A stretch of 64,000 bases of DNA from CAG-390 sp003523225 (GTDB lineage: Bacteria > Bacillota > Clostridia > Oscillospirales > CAG-272). The stretch covers positions 1-64,000 of the forward strand of contig CABPZE010000007.1 of NCBI GenBank assembly GCA_902461815.1, read 5' to 3'. How positions within the stretch are numbered: the stretch's first letter is position 1; each line of letters begins with the position of its first letter. Below are positions 45,370-53,563 of the stretch, one piece after another. The position numbers and the translations under genes are program-made. Under the pieces are notes generated by a model. The model worked only from the letters and a program-made list of their open reading frames with translations, was not told the origin of the DNA and did not search any database.

Positions 45370-47709
45370 TTATTCCGCTTTGGCGAGCGCGGTCTCGTCG
45401 GGAAGGCTCTCCCAATCGATTCCGGTGCGACGTTTTTCCTCATCCTCGGAGATCAGCACGGCACAGCCCGCGGTGCGCAGTGAAAGGTCAAGCGAGGTGT
45501 ATATCTCGCCGCCCACAAGCACATGGCGGAAGTCGCAGCCGCTGTACTTCCCGGTGAGCGGATCATACTTCCTCGGCGCGTGCGCGCCGCGAAGATATAC
45601 CGTTGTTTCGGAATCGTTGTCGGTGGTGTTCGAGCAGAAGTAAATGTCCTTGTTGCCGCGTCGCGCGTGGCGGTGGCTGTAAAGCCCACCGTTAGGCAGG
45701 TGCTTTTCAAGTCCGAGACGGACAAATTCGGTAAAGGGATTGTTGAGCGCCCCGGTCGATTCATACCGCGGGAAATCCGGCATATAAACGTCAAAATTGA
45801 TACCGATATCCCTCAGCGCTGCGGCAAGATCGCGGCTGGCGACCATTGCGGTGCCGTCCGCCGCTGTCAGCGAGAAATAAAGGAAATACGCCTCTCCGCC
45901 GCGCTCGTTTGTGTTGTGGCAGTAGTCGGTAATGTATGAAGGATCGCTTGCCTTTTCGCCGAAGATATGATCAACTATTTTGCACAGCTCACGGTCCGCA
46001 GCGTCGCTTCCGGGGGTGTATTCAAAGGCGCGTCGGGGGAGCTGGCCTGTGGCTATTATCTTTCCGCCCGCGTCGTAATAATCGCGCAGCACGCGCATAC
46101 AGGCGAGCGAGCACATCTCGCAGGAGGGAAGCACCACAACGCGGAACGCCTCATCAGGCTTCTGCCCCGGCATACGCAGCAGTCCGCCCTCCGCTGAGGC
46201 GCGTCCGGCAACCGCGTCCGGGTGAACCAGGATAACGTCATGACCCGAGCACAGGCAGATGCTGTTGATGACTGTCATGTAGTCGGCTTCGTAGGGAGTA
46301 TCGGGGTATTCGTATCCGTCGGTTTCGGCCTCGTAAAGATTGACCGAGGAATGAAGCGAATATATGGGATAGATCACCGCAATGTCCGCGATCTGTCGTG
46401 TGCCGCGCAGCATACGGCGCATACGTCTGCCGAATGCGCAAAGCAGGTCGAGAGGTTCTTCGTTCTTTTCGGTAGGAAGCGGCAGGTGCATGGCAGTAAG
46501 GTTTGCTCCGCGCGCGATAGCGTGCTCCGCATCGCGCAGATAAAGCCCGCGTCGCAGTCCGCCGTAATCGCGGAACAGCTCGCACCCGACGTCGGTAAGC
46601 CCCAGCCCGAAGGCAGCGCCCGCGGCAACCTTTACCGAGTTCATTCCGTACATATACGCGCGTTCAAACACACCGCAGGGGGAGGCGGTATTGTCAAGCA
46701 TTGCATCCCCGGTGATGGGAGAGCACTGGGTGAGCTTCGGTTCGGATATGTTCCCGAATACCGAAAGTCCCTTTTCAGCCGCAAAGTCATCCGCCGCACG
46801 CAGAAAGCCGTCGCGCAGCATGTGCGCACGGCAGTCGAAAAAGAGCGCCTTGAGGTGTGGCGTATCATTTCCCGCAAAATCAAACAGTGCAGGGTAATAA
46901 GGTGCTGGGTCAAAGCCGTACCTTCCCTCAAACACGCGGTTGAGATTTTCGTCCCAGTCGCGGCGGTTGGGCGCGCCGAAGCACAGATGACGGTAGCAGA
47001 GCATTGTGACGACGCTGCCGAGATACGGTTCGATGATATCCGCAAACAGCGAATATACCGAGCGTATGAACTTCATCGAAGCGTCGTATGAGAGGATATT
47101 GACGCGGCGGGTCTCGTAGTCGGGCGAGCAGTTGTATTCCGATATCATCCAGTTCCCGTAGGGAGCCTGCCATGAAAGAACGTCTCCCTGTACCCGGTCG
47201 CGCAGATCAACGGTGTCGCCGTTTCCCTCGTGCAGTGCCGTAACCGACATATGAATGCCGTCATGGAGTGTCAGCGTTACCGCCTCACGGTCGGAGCAGG
47301 GATAAGAGTGAGGTGTAAGCACGCGCGCTCTTGTTTCGTTTTCGTACAGTGCATCCTCAACGTCTATCCACGTCCGCTCAAGATATTTGTCAAGTGTGAA
47401 TGCAACGCCGAGTCCGGCGTTTTCGGCAAGTGGAAGCAATGCTTTGTAAAAGCGCCTGCGCGCGGCAATCGCCTCGTGACCGTCCGAGTCTTCAATATCC
47501 GCCTCGGCGGAGGCGGGAAGATACGGTATTACTCCTCCTGCTCCCGCCTCGACATAGCGCTCAAGCACTCCCGCGAGCTTTTCGACCGGAGTGCTGAGAT
47601 TTATAAAGACATATGGGCGCTCCGCAGTCGTGCCGTCGGCGGCGCATTCGGAAAGCTCCCAGATGCCCGATTCGTCCTCGGTGTAACCAAACTGATTCTG
47701 TGTTTTCAT
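45370..47709 (-). CDS. Large glycoside-hydrolase-like protein (GH106-type candidate)
   Basis: A 779-residue protein without a signal peptide, resembling alpha-L-rhamnosidase-type GH106 proteins and related uncharacterised glycosyl hydrolases. The opening VFINLSTPVEKLAGVLERYVEAGAGG and PYLP block, a barrel-like central part (FGAPNRRDW and NISEPKLTQ segments), a Rossmann-like or glutamine-amidotransferase-like segment (VVLPSCEMCS, GGKIIATGQLP, residues of about 520-570), and a C-terminal beta-sandwich are visible. Catalytic residues cannot be named with confidence. Convergent to the MBL gene and divergent from the CofE-like operon. GH family membership needs a profile search. Confidence 0.55.
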   Translation of the reverse strand: MKTQNQFGYTEDESGIWELSECAADGTTAERPYVFINLSTPVEKLAGVLERYVEAGAGGVIPYLPASAEADIEDSDGHEAIAARRRFYKALLPLAENAGLGVAFTLDKYLERTWIDVEDALYENETRARVLTPHSYPCSDREAVTLTLHDGIHMSVTALHEGNGDTVDLRDRVQGDVLSWQAPYGNWMISEYNCSPDYETRRVNILSYDASMKFIRSVYSLFADIIEPYLGSVVTMLCYRHLCFGAPNRRDWDENLNRVFEGRYGFDPAPYYPALFDFAGNDTPHLKALFFDCRAHMLRDGFLRAADDFAAEKGLSVFGNISEPKLTQCSPITGDAMLDNTASPCGVFERAYMYGMNSVKVAAGAAFGLGLTDVGCELFRDYGGLRRGLYLRDAEHAIARGANLTAMHLPLPTEKNEEPLDLLCAFGRRMRRMLRGTRQIADIAVIYPIYSLHSSVNLYEAETDGYEYPDTPYEADYMTVINSICLCSGHDVILVHPDAVAGRASAEGGLLRMPGQKPDEAFRVVVLPSCEMCSLACMRVLRDYYDAGGKIIATGQLPRRAFEYTPGSDAADRELCKIVDHIFGEKASDPSYITDYCHNTNERGGEAYFLYFSLTAADGTAMVASRDLAAALRDIGINFDVYMPDFPRYESTGALNNPFTEFVRLGLEKHLPNGGLYSHRHARRGNKDIYFCSNTTDNDSETTVYLRGAHAPRKYDPLTGKYSGCDFRHVLVGGEIYTSLDLSLRTAGCAVLISEDEEKRRTGIDWESLPDETALAKAE

Positions 47710-47892
47710 TATATTTTCCTGATGATGAATGCTTTTAGTATTATTATATTATAGCACCGGCGGGCGTTCTTGTAAAGTTGGAAAAACAAATTCGGAAAAT
47801 AAATCGGAAACCGGACTGCGTAAGTCTGTTTTATCCACTATTTAAGCACCGTATTATGATGCGCATTAATTTTGCAAACGTCTCATTATGGT

Positions 47893-47921
47893 TTGACAAT
47901 TGCAATGTCATGATGTATAAT
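47893..47921 (+). promoter_or_regulatory. Consensus promoter of the CofE-like/esterase operon
   Basis: TTGACA (47893-47898), 17-base spacer, TATAAT (47916-47921), 47 bases before the TTG start. Confidence 0.82.
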
Positions 47922-47967
47922 ATATATCGTAAAATCTGCTCAAAAATCATTCTTCCGGAGGTCAGTT

Positions 47968-49164
47968 TTGGAAAATCAAAGACTCATCGGTACAGTTTCG
48001 CGCGGTGTCCGCGCACCCATTATCCGAAGCGGGGACGATATTGCCAAGATCGTTGCCGAAAGCGTCCTTGCGGCGGCAAAAAGCGAGAACATCCCGTTCC
48101 ATGACCGTGATATTGTCGCCGTGACTGAGGCGGTCGTTGCCCGCGCGCAGGGCAACTATGCTACCACCGCGCAGATTGCCGCGGATATTAAACGTAAGTT
48201 TCCGGGCGGACATATCGGCGTGATACTGCCCATTCTCTCAAGAAACCGCTTTTCCGTCTGCCTGTGCGGCATTGCCGACGGCGTGCGGAAGATAACCCTT
48301 ATGCTTGCATATCCCTCGGACGAGGTCGGAAATCATCTTGTCGACATCGACGAGCTTGACCGCGCCGGGGTCAATCCGTATACCGATGTGCTGACCGAGG
48401 AGCGGTTCACACAGCTTTTCGGGGAGTCAAAGCATCCCTTCACGGGAGTGAATTATATTGATTTTTACAGAAAGCTGATAGAAAGCCGCGGATGCGAGTG
48501 TGAGGTCATACTTGCCAACGATCCGTGCGCGATCCTTGACTATACAAAGGACGTTCTTGCGTGCGACATACACACACGCGAGCGTACCCGCCGCCGTCTT
48601 AAGGCAGCGGGAGCCGGGACGGTCTACGGGCTTGACGATATTCTTACCGAGTCTGTTGACGGCAGCGGCTACAATGAGTTTTACGGGCTGCTCGGCTCCA
48701 ACAAGGCGACAGATGAGAGCGTAAAGCTGTTTCCGCGCCGCTGTCTTGCGGTCGTAAGCGATATCAAGGCGCGCCTTGACGCCGCGACCGGAAAGAATAT
48801 TGAGGTCATGATATACGGCGACGGTGCATTCAAGGACCCGGTGGGAAAGATATGGGAGCTTGCCGATCCGGTTGTGTCTCCAGCGTTTACCGAGGGACTT
48901 GAGGGAACGCCCAATGAGCTGAAGCTGAAATATCTTGCCGACAACGATTTTGCCGGACTTGAAGGCGAGGAGCTGCGTGAGGCGATCTCCGAGCGCATAC
49001 GCGCCAAGGAGGGCAGTCTTGTCGGGCAGATGGCGGCGCAGGGAACGACCCCGCGCAGACTTACCGATCTTATCGGCTCGCTGTGCGATCTTACCTCCGG
49101 AAGCGGAGACAAGGGAACTCCCATTGTATGGGTACAGGGCTATTTTGACAACTACACAAACTGA
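47968..49164 (+). CDS. F420-0:gamma-glutamyl ligase (CofE)-like protein
   Basis: The 398 residues resemble the CofE/FbiB N-terminal family, which adds glutamate through a gamma bond to coenzyme F420-0. Start TTG at 47968 has GGAGG 6 bases upstream. Family-like parts include GDDIAKIVAES near 22, DIVAVTEAVVARAQGNY near 48, and VMIYGDGAFKDPVGKIWELADP near 290. No other F420 biosynthesis genes occur here and Clostridia generally lack F420, so this stand-alone ligase may act on another substrate. It heads a unit with two SGNH hydrolase genes. Confidence 0.72.
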   Translation: MENQRLIGTVSRGVRAPIIRSGDDIAKIVAESVLAAAKSENIPFHDRDIVAVTEAVVARAQGNYATTAQIAADIKRKFPGGHIGVILPILSRNRFSVCLCGIADGVRKITLMLAYPSDEVGNHLVDIDELDRAGVNPYTDVLTEERFTQLFGESKHPFTGVNYIDFYRKLIESRGCECEVILANDPCAILDYTKDVLACDIHTRERTRRRLKAAGAGTVYGLDDILTESVDGSGYNEFYGLLGSNKATDESVKLFPRRCLAVVSDIKARLDAATGKNIEVMIYGDGAFKDPVGKIWELADPVVSPAFTEGLEGTPNELKLKYLADNDFAGLEGEELREAISERIRAKEGSLVGQMAAQGTTPRRLTDLIGSLCDLTSGSGDKGTPIVWVQGYFDNYTN

Positions 49165-49193
49165 TATTATCCCGTTAGGACGGAAAAACGATT

Positions 49194-50261
49194 ATGGATT
49201 CAATGAATAAAAAAACTATTGCAAAGACGGAAAAAGACTCGATGCACTCGCCGGAGGCGTTGGAGCTGTTATTTTCACAGAGTGTTCTTTGCAGCTCAAA
49301 GTATGATCCCAATACCGGTGAAGCGGGCAGGGATACGGTGTATTCAAGATGGTATTCCACCGATTTTATTGATGTTTCCGCATACTGCGGAATAAAATAC
49401 GAGCTTGCCGCACACAAGTACCTGATAAGCGCGGCGTTTTACGATGCGGGAAATAATTATCTTGGCGGCATAGGAACGACCTCAAGCTGTATGTATACCG
49501 TGGTAAGCGGTATTTGTAAGCTCCCACGCGGAACAAAATACGCAAAGTTCATCACCTTCAACGGCTCGCACGGATGCGATTCCTTTGATGCGCCTGCGGT
49601 TTACGGATTTTCCGGGGAACAGGAGCTTGAGTCGGAGCTTGGTCGGCTTGAATACCCCGCTCTTAAGATCGCCTGTCTCGGCGACAGCCTTACCGAGGGC
49701 GACTACGGCTCGTATGTCGTCGGACACGGTTGCCGGCACTATCGGAATTTCCCGTATTACCTCCAACGCGAGCTGGGATGCGAGACGGTAAATTACGGCA
49801 AGTGCGGTTATACCGCGGCTAAATATCTTGACTTTTTCAACACACCGGGAAATGTCGATGTGTCCGATGCCGATCTCATCCTTATCATGCTCGGCACGAA
49901 CGGAGGTCTGACGGTGGGCAGCACTGCCCAGAAGGAGGCGTACCTTGCGCTTATTGATGCGGTTTCCGCAAAGATGAAGCAGGACGCCCGCATTGTGCTT
50001 GTGACTCCGCCCCATACTACGGAAAAGTCGGAAAAGGTCAGCTTTGGCAACGCCGCAAAGGTTTTGAACGCCGTGGAGACAGTGCGTGAGATCGCCGCCG
50101 CGCAGTCGCTCCCTCTTATCGACGCATATACCGGAAGCCCGATACAGTCGGATAAAGAAGAAGTATATCAGCCTTACGACGGACTTCACATGGCGGAGAC
50201 CGGCTACCGTGTGTTTGCCGGTTACATGGCGGACGAGCTGAGAAAGCTCATAGGACAATAA
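49194..50261 (+). CDS. SGNH/GDSL hydrolase with N-terminal beta domain
   Basis: A 355-residue probable esterase or carbohydrate deacetylase. Residues of about 30-145 form a beta-rich N-terminal domain of unknown role. The SGNH domain follows: CLGDSLTEGDYG near 163 (nucleophile Ser), GKCGYTA near 202, IMLGTNGG near 229 (block III Asn), and YDGLHMAETGY near 325 (catalytic Asp/His). No signal peptide is seen. Its ATG lies 29 bases after the CofE-like gene and 37 bases before another SGNH gene. Confidence 0.82.
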   Translation: MDSMNKKTIAKTEKDSMHSPEALELLFSQSVLCSSKYDPNTGEAGRDTVYSRWYSTDFIDVSAYCGIKYELAAHKYLISAAFYDAGNNYLGGIGTTSSCMYTVVSGICKLPRGTKYAKFITFNGSHGCDSFDAPAVYGFSGEQELESELGRLEYPALKIACLGDSLTEGDYGSYVVGHGCRHYRNFPYYLQRELGCETVNYGKCGYTAAKYLDFFNTPGNVDVSDADLILIMLGTNGGLTVGSTAQKEAYLALIDAVSAKMKQDARIVLVTPPHTTEKSEKVSFGNAAKVLNAVETVREIAAAQSLPLIDAYTGSPIQSDKEEVYQPYDGLHMAETGYRVFAGYMADELRKLIGQ

Positions 50262-50298
50262 AAACAATCTTACAAATATAAAACGAGGTAACATTACA

Positions 50299-51444
50299 AT
50301 GGAAAACAAAAAATGGGTTGCCGGCTGGGGAACCTGTGAAAACGTGACCACGCAGACTATTGCCGATCACATTGAGGACATTACCTTTCGGTATGTCATC
50401 TACCCGACGCTTGACGCCGATGCCCTGAGACTGCATTTTTCAAATCTGCGCGGGACAGAAAAAATAAAGGTGAACAGCGTTTTTGTCGCCCGCCGCGATA
50501 AATGGAAGGCGGCAGTGCCCGGAACATCACGTGAGGTGTATTTCGGCGGAAGCTCCGGCTTTGAGCTTGAGCCGGGCGAGGATTGCGTGAGCGATCCCGT
50601 GGATTTCACCGTGCGCGCCGGCGAGGAATACTTCGTCAGTATGTACATTAAGGAAAGAACGGAACTGCGCAGCGGTCACTGGAACAGCGGGGCGTACATA
50701 ACAAAGTATTATTCGCGCGGAGACTACGCAGGAGCGGATGATATTCCTCTGCTCAGCTACGGCGATGGCGGACCGTATGTTTTCCTGCATACCATTGATT
50801 ATCTGACCGATTCCGACTGCTCCGCGATAATTGCCTTCGGCGATTCCATCACCGCACAGCCGTGGCCCGACTGCTTTTCACGCCGCCTTGTCGAAATGGG
50901 TATCAAAAACCGCGGCGTGGTGCGCAAGGCGATCGGCGGAAGCCGCGTCCTCCGTGATTACAGCTGCCGTATAAAGCAGCACTGGGGACTTGCCGGTGTA
51001 AAACGGTTTGAGAGGGATATTCTTCAGGCGGGAGCCGACCGTGTGTTCCTGCTTCACGGTATCAACGATATAATCCATCCCGGTGTAAACAACCCGCTGT
51101 GCGGCATGGAGGAGCTTCCGACCGCAGAGGAGCTTATCGACGGCTACAAATATTATATTGAAACAGCCCATAAGCACGGAATGAAGATATATCAGGGCAC
51201 TATGCTGCCGTGCCCCAGATGCATGAACGACGGCGGAGCAAAAGAGGAGATACGCTGCGCCGCCAACGACTGGATAAGAAATTCCGGAGCTGCCGACGGG
51301 GTAATTGATTTTGAAGCCGCCATGTGGCAGGAAAACGACCATAAGAACATGATACCGGAGTACGACAGCGGCGACCATCTGCATCCCTCGCTTGCAGGCG
51401 CTAAGCATATGGCGTATTCCGTGCCTGAGGAATTTTTCAGATAA
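50299..51444 (+). CDS. SGNH/GDSL hydrolase (acetylesterase-like)
   Basis: A 381-residue esterase-like protein. The N-terminal part (about 1-165) contains the WVAGWGTCENV opening typical of rhamnogalacturonan/xylan acetylesterase-like SGNH proteins. Then comes the core: IIAFGDSITAQPWPD near 175 (Ser), AIGGSRVLRDY near 212, LHGINDIIHPG near 251 (Asn), and GDHLHPSLAGAKHMA near 357 (Asp/His). No signal peptide. Likely removes O-acetyl groups from polysaccharide fragments; specificity unknown. A strong stem-loop (51486-51520) ends the unit. Confidence 0.82.
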   Translation: MENKKWVAGWGTCENVTTQTIADHIEDITFRYVIYPTLDADALRLHFSNLRGTEKIKVNSVFVARRDKWKAAVPGTSREVYFGGSSGFELEPGEDCVSDPVDFTVRAGEEYFVSMYIKERTELRSGHWNSGAYITKYYSRGDYAGADDIPLLSYGDGGPYVFLHTIDYLTDSDCSAIIAFGDSITAQPWPDCFSRRLVEMGIKNRGVVRKAIGGSRVLRDYSCRIKQHWGLAGVKRFERDILQAGADRVFLLHGINDIIHPGVNNPLCGMEELPTAEELIDGYKYYIETAHKHGMKIYQGTMLPCPRCMNDGGAKEEIRCAANDWIRNSGAADGVIDFEAAMWQENDHKNMIPEYDSGDHLHPSLAGAKHMAYSVPEEFFR

Positions 51445-51485
51445 TTCGATATTTTGCGGGATCTTGACCTGAAAAAATATTTTTT

Positions 51486-51527
51486 GCTCCCGGAGCTGTT
51501 TTATTGGCGGCTCCGGGAGCTTGTTTT
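51486..51527 (+). terminator. Terminator of the CofE-like/SGNH unit
   Basis: GCTCCCGGAGC (51486-51496) and GCTCCGGGAGC (51510-51520) pair, followed by TTGTTTT. Confidence 0.8.
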
Positions 51528-51623
51528 AAGGAAAAAACATTTTTATAAAGCAAAAAACAACTCAAAAGGAAAAATAAAAATTAAAAAAACGAAAAAAAGT
51601 GGAGAAAAAATTCAAAAAAGGGG

Positions 51624-51652
51624 TTGACAAAGAGGTAAGAACGCGGTATAAT
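51624..51652 (+). promoter_or_regulatory. Consensus promoter next to the zinc-ribbon gene
   Basis: TTGACA (51624-51629), 17-base spacer, TATAAT (51647-51652). The proposed ATG (51662) lies only 9 bases past the -10, so a transcript would be almost leaderless. Confidence 0.75.
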
Positions 51653-51661
51653 ATGTTAACA

Positions 51662-51906
51662 ATGCCGTTTTCTACACACTTTTCAAAAAGCACTATTGCC
51701 CTGAGTGCGGGACAAAATTGCTTCGTGTCAAAAAATCAAAAATCGTTAACTCCAACTCTCCTGAAGCAAAAGATTTTGACTTTACTTGCGGAGATTCTTT
51801 TATGGTCGGTGATGTTGAATTTATTTGGAATGAATTCAAATGTCCTACCTGTAATAAACACATATCAGTTGACGAAATGCGCCGTATAGAAAACGCCAGC
51901 AAGTAA
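51662..51906 (+). pseudogene. Zinc-ribbon protein with a probable one-base frameshift
   Basis: The frame that ends at 51906 encodes a zinc-ribbon-like protein with CPEC and CPTC pairs about 50 residues apart and SKIVNSNSPEAKDFDF and GDSFMVGDVEFIW between. It has no ATG or GTG start before an upstream stop; only an unsupported TTG (51718) follows the first pair. ATG 51662 reads MPFSTHF in another frame. Adding one base in the T run near 51681-51683 joins them into an intact 81-codon gene. A decay event, a sequencing error or a programmed shift are all possible. Function unknown; zinc binding is inferred. Confidence 0.6.
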
Positions 51907-52156
51907 ATGAAGAAAAATTATCCTTTTCAATCTCAAAAACCGACTGTTGCAAAGCCTTCGCTTTGCTATTTACGCAATTTAGACTAATTTATTCAGTGAT
52001 ATGTCCAGAAAGGTTTTCTGAATACTATTTGGGCGTATGATCAGCAGTAAAGCCACAACGAGCCATTCTATGTTTTCAACTGATGTAGCTGAAATTCGAC
52101 AATATAATATGAATTATTGTTTATGTTCACTGAATAATGTACAGCGTTACGTTGCT

Positions 52157-52424
52157 CTCCTCATCCGTCGTCTTCGCCGCCACCTGTCTCGCTGCGGCTC
52201 GGTCACTCTCCGGTTCTGACAGTCCACCGGACTGTCATTCATTGCCGGAGCGCCGCTTCGCTACCCGCTGGGGAAGGGCTGACTGACTCCTTTCTGCTTC
52301 ACATACAACTAAGCACTACATTAGCTGCACACAGTTCAGAAATCAGCACTGAGGTATTTGCAGACATTAAAAAAGCCTTCCCCAGCGGGGAAGGTGGCGC
52401 GGTTATACCGCGCCGGATGAGGAG
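52157..52424. mobile_element. MITE-like dispersed repeat element
   Basis: A 268-base non-coding element bounded by an inverted CTCCTCATCCG (52157-52167) and CGGATGAGGAG (52414-52424). Inside are palindromes: GACAGTCCACCGGACTGTC (52218-52236), CCTTCCCCAGCGGGGAAGG (52376-52394) and GGCGCGGTTATACCGCGCC (52396-52414). CCGCTGGGGAAGG (52265-52277) is the inverse of 52376-52388. It encodes no protein of note. The form fits a MITE-like or similar repeat seen often in gut Clostridia (recall, not searched). The flanking 51907-52156 and 52425-52600 hold no recognised gene. Confidence 0.7.
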
Positions 52425-52600
52425 GACATAATCTGTACTCTTTTTAATAAAAGGAATCAGACTACCGAAAAAAGATATCCCAGCGATCACGACAATAATA
52501 AGTTAAAGATTAAAACAAATAATCTTTATGTCAGCGTTTGATTTACATACATACTCATCCGCCCGCGGATAGAGGCGTCACCCCAAAAAAGGAGGTCGGC

Positions 52601-53563
52601 ATGGACAAAATTGCCGTTTTGATTCCCTGTTACAACGAAGCCCAGACAGTAGGTAAGGTCGTTGCGGACTGGCGCACGGCTCTGCCCGAAGCAACAGTTT
52701 ACGTTTACGACAACAATTCCACCGACGGAACAGACGAAATAGCCCGAAGCGCCGGGGCGGTCGTCCGCTATGCCAGACAGCAGGGCAAGGGCAATGTAAT
52801 AAGACTTATGTTCCGTGAGATCGATGCGGAAAGCTATATAATGGTGGACGGCGACGACACCTATCCCGCCGAATACGGCAGAGAAATGGTCGACCTTGTG
52901 ATAAAAGGTCAGGCGGATATGGTGGTCGGCGACCGGCTTTCCTCCACATACTTCAACGAAAACAAAAGACCCTTTCACAATTTCGGCAATTCGCTTGTCC
53001 GGCGCACGATAAATATGCTGTTCAAATCGGACATCAAGGATATCATGACCGGCTTCCGCGCCTTCAGCTTTGAGTTTGTAAAGACCTTTCCGGTGCTTTC
53101 AAAGGGCTTTGAGATAGAAACCGAGATGACTATCCACGCGCTGGATAAAAACATGAGGACGGAAAACGTGGTGGTAAGCTACCGCGACCGCCCCGACGGC
53201 AGCGTGTCAAAGCTCAACACCGGCAGGGACGGCGCAAAAGTGCTTCTTACCATTGCAAAGCTGTTTATGAACTACAAGCCCTTTAACTTTTTCGGTCTCA
53301 TTGCTCTGGTGCTGTTTGTACTTGCGCTCGGATTTTTCATTCCTGTCTTTGTCACATACCTGGGAACCGGCGAAGTTCCGAATTTTCCCACCCTTATCGT
53401 CTGCGGCTTTGCCGCTATTGCGTCACTGCAATCGCTGTTTACAGGACTTTTGCTTCATAACATCGTTCAAAAGAACAAGCAGGATTTTGAGTTTGAGCTG
53501 ATAAAGACCAATCGTGTTTTCCGCGAGCTTATGGGTGAGAAAGGGCAGAAAAAGGATAAATAA
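52601..53563 (+). CDS. Family 2 glycosyltransferase (polyprenyl-phosphate sugar synthase-like)
   Basis: A 320-residue GT2 enzyme that probably loads a sugar from a nucleotide donor onto a lipid carrier. ATG at 52601 follows AAGGAGG, preferred to an in-frame ATG 21 codons upstream. The GT-A domain (1-225) includes VLIPCYNEAQTVGKVV, VYDNNSTDGTDE near 44, the DGDDTYPAE metal site near 84 and MTGFRAFS near 148. Two membrane helices follow at about 232-252 and 266-285. It overlaps the next gene by one base, so the pair probably builds or uses a lipid-linked sugar. Confidence 0.88.
   Translation: MDKIAVLIPCYNEAQTVGKVVADWRTALPEATVYVYDNNSTDGTDEIARSAGAVVRYARQQGKGNVIRLMFREIDAESYIMVDGDDTYPAEYGREMVDLVIKGQADMVVGDRLSSTYFNENKRPFHNFGNSLVRRTINMLFKSDIKDIMTGFRAFSFEFVKTFPVLSKGFEIETEMTIHALDKNMRTENVVVSYRDRPDGSVSKLNTGRDGAKVLLTIAKLFMNYKPFNFFGLIALVLFVLALGFFIPVFVTYLGTGEVPNFPTLIVCGFAAIASLQSLFTGLLLHNIVQKNKQDFEFELIKTNRVFRELMGEKGQKKDK

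Noticed and set aside
51599..51889. Open frame of 96 codons beside the zinc-ribbon frame
   Set aside because: It starts inside the promoter; only the segment from ATG 51662 to the likely frameshift matches the zinc-ribbon protein's N terminus.
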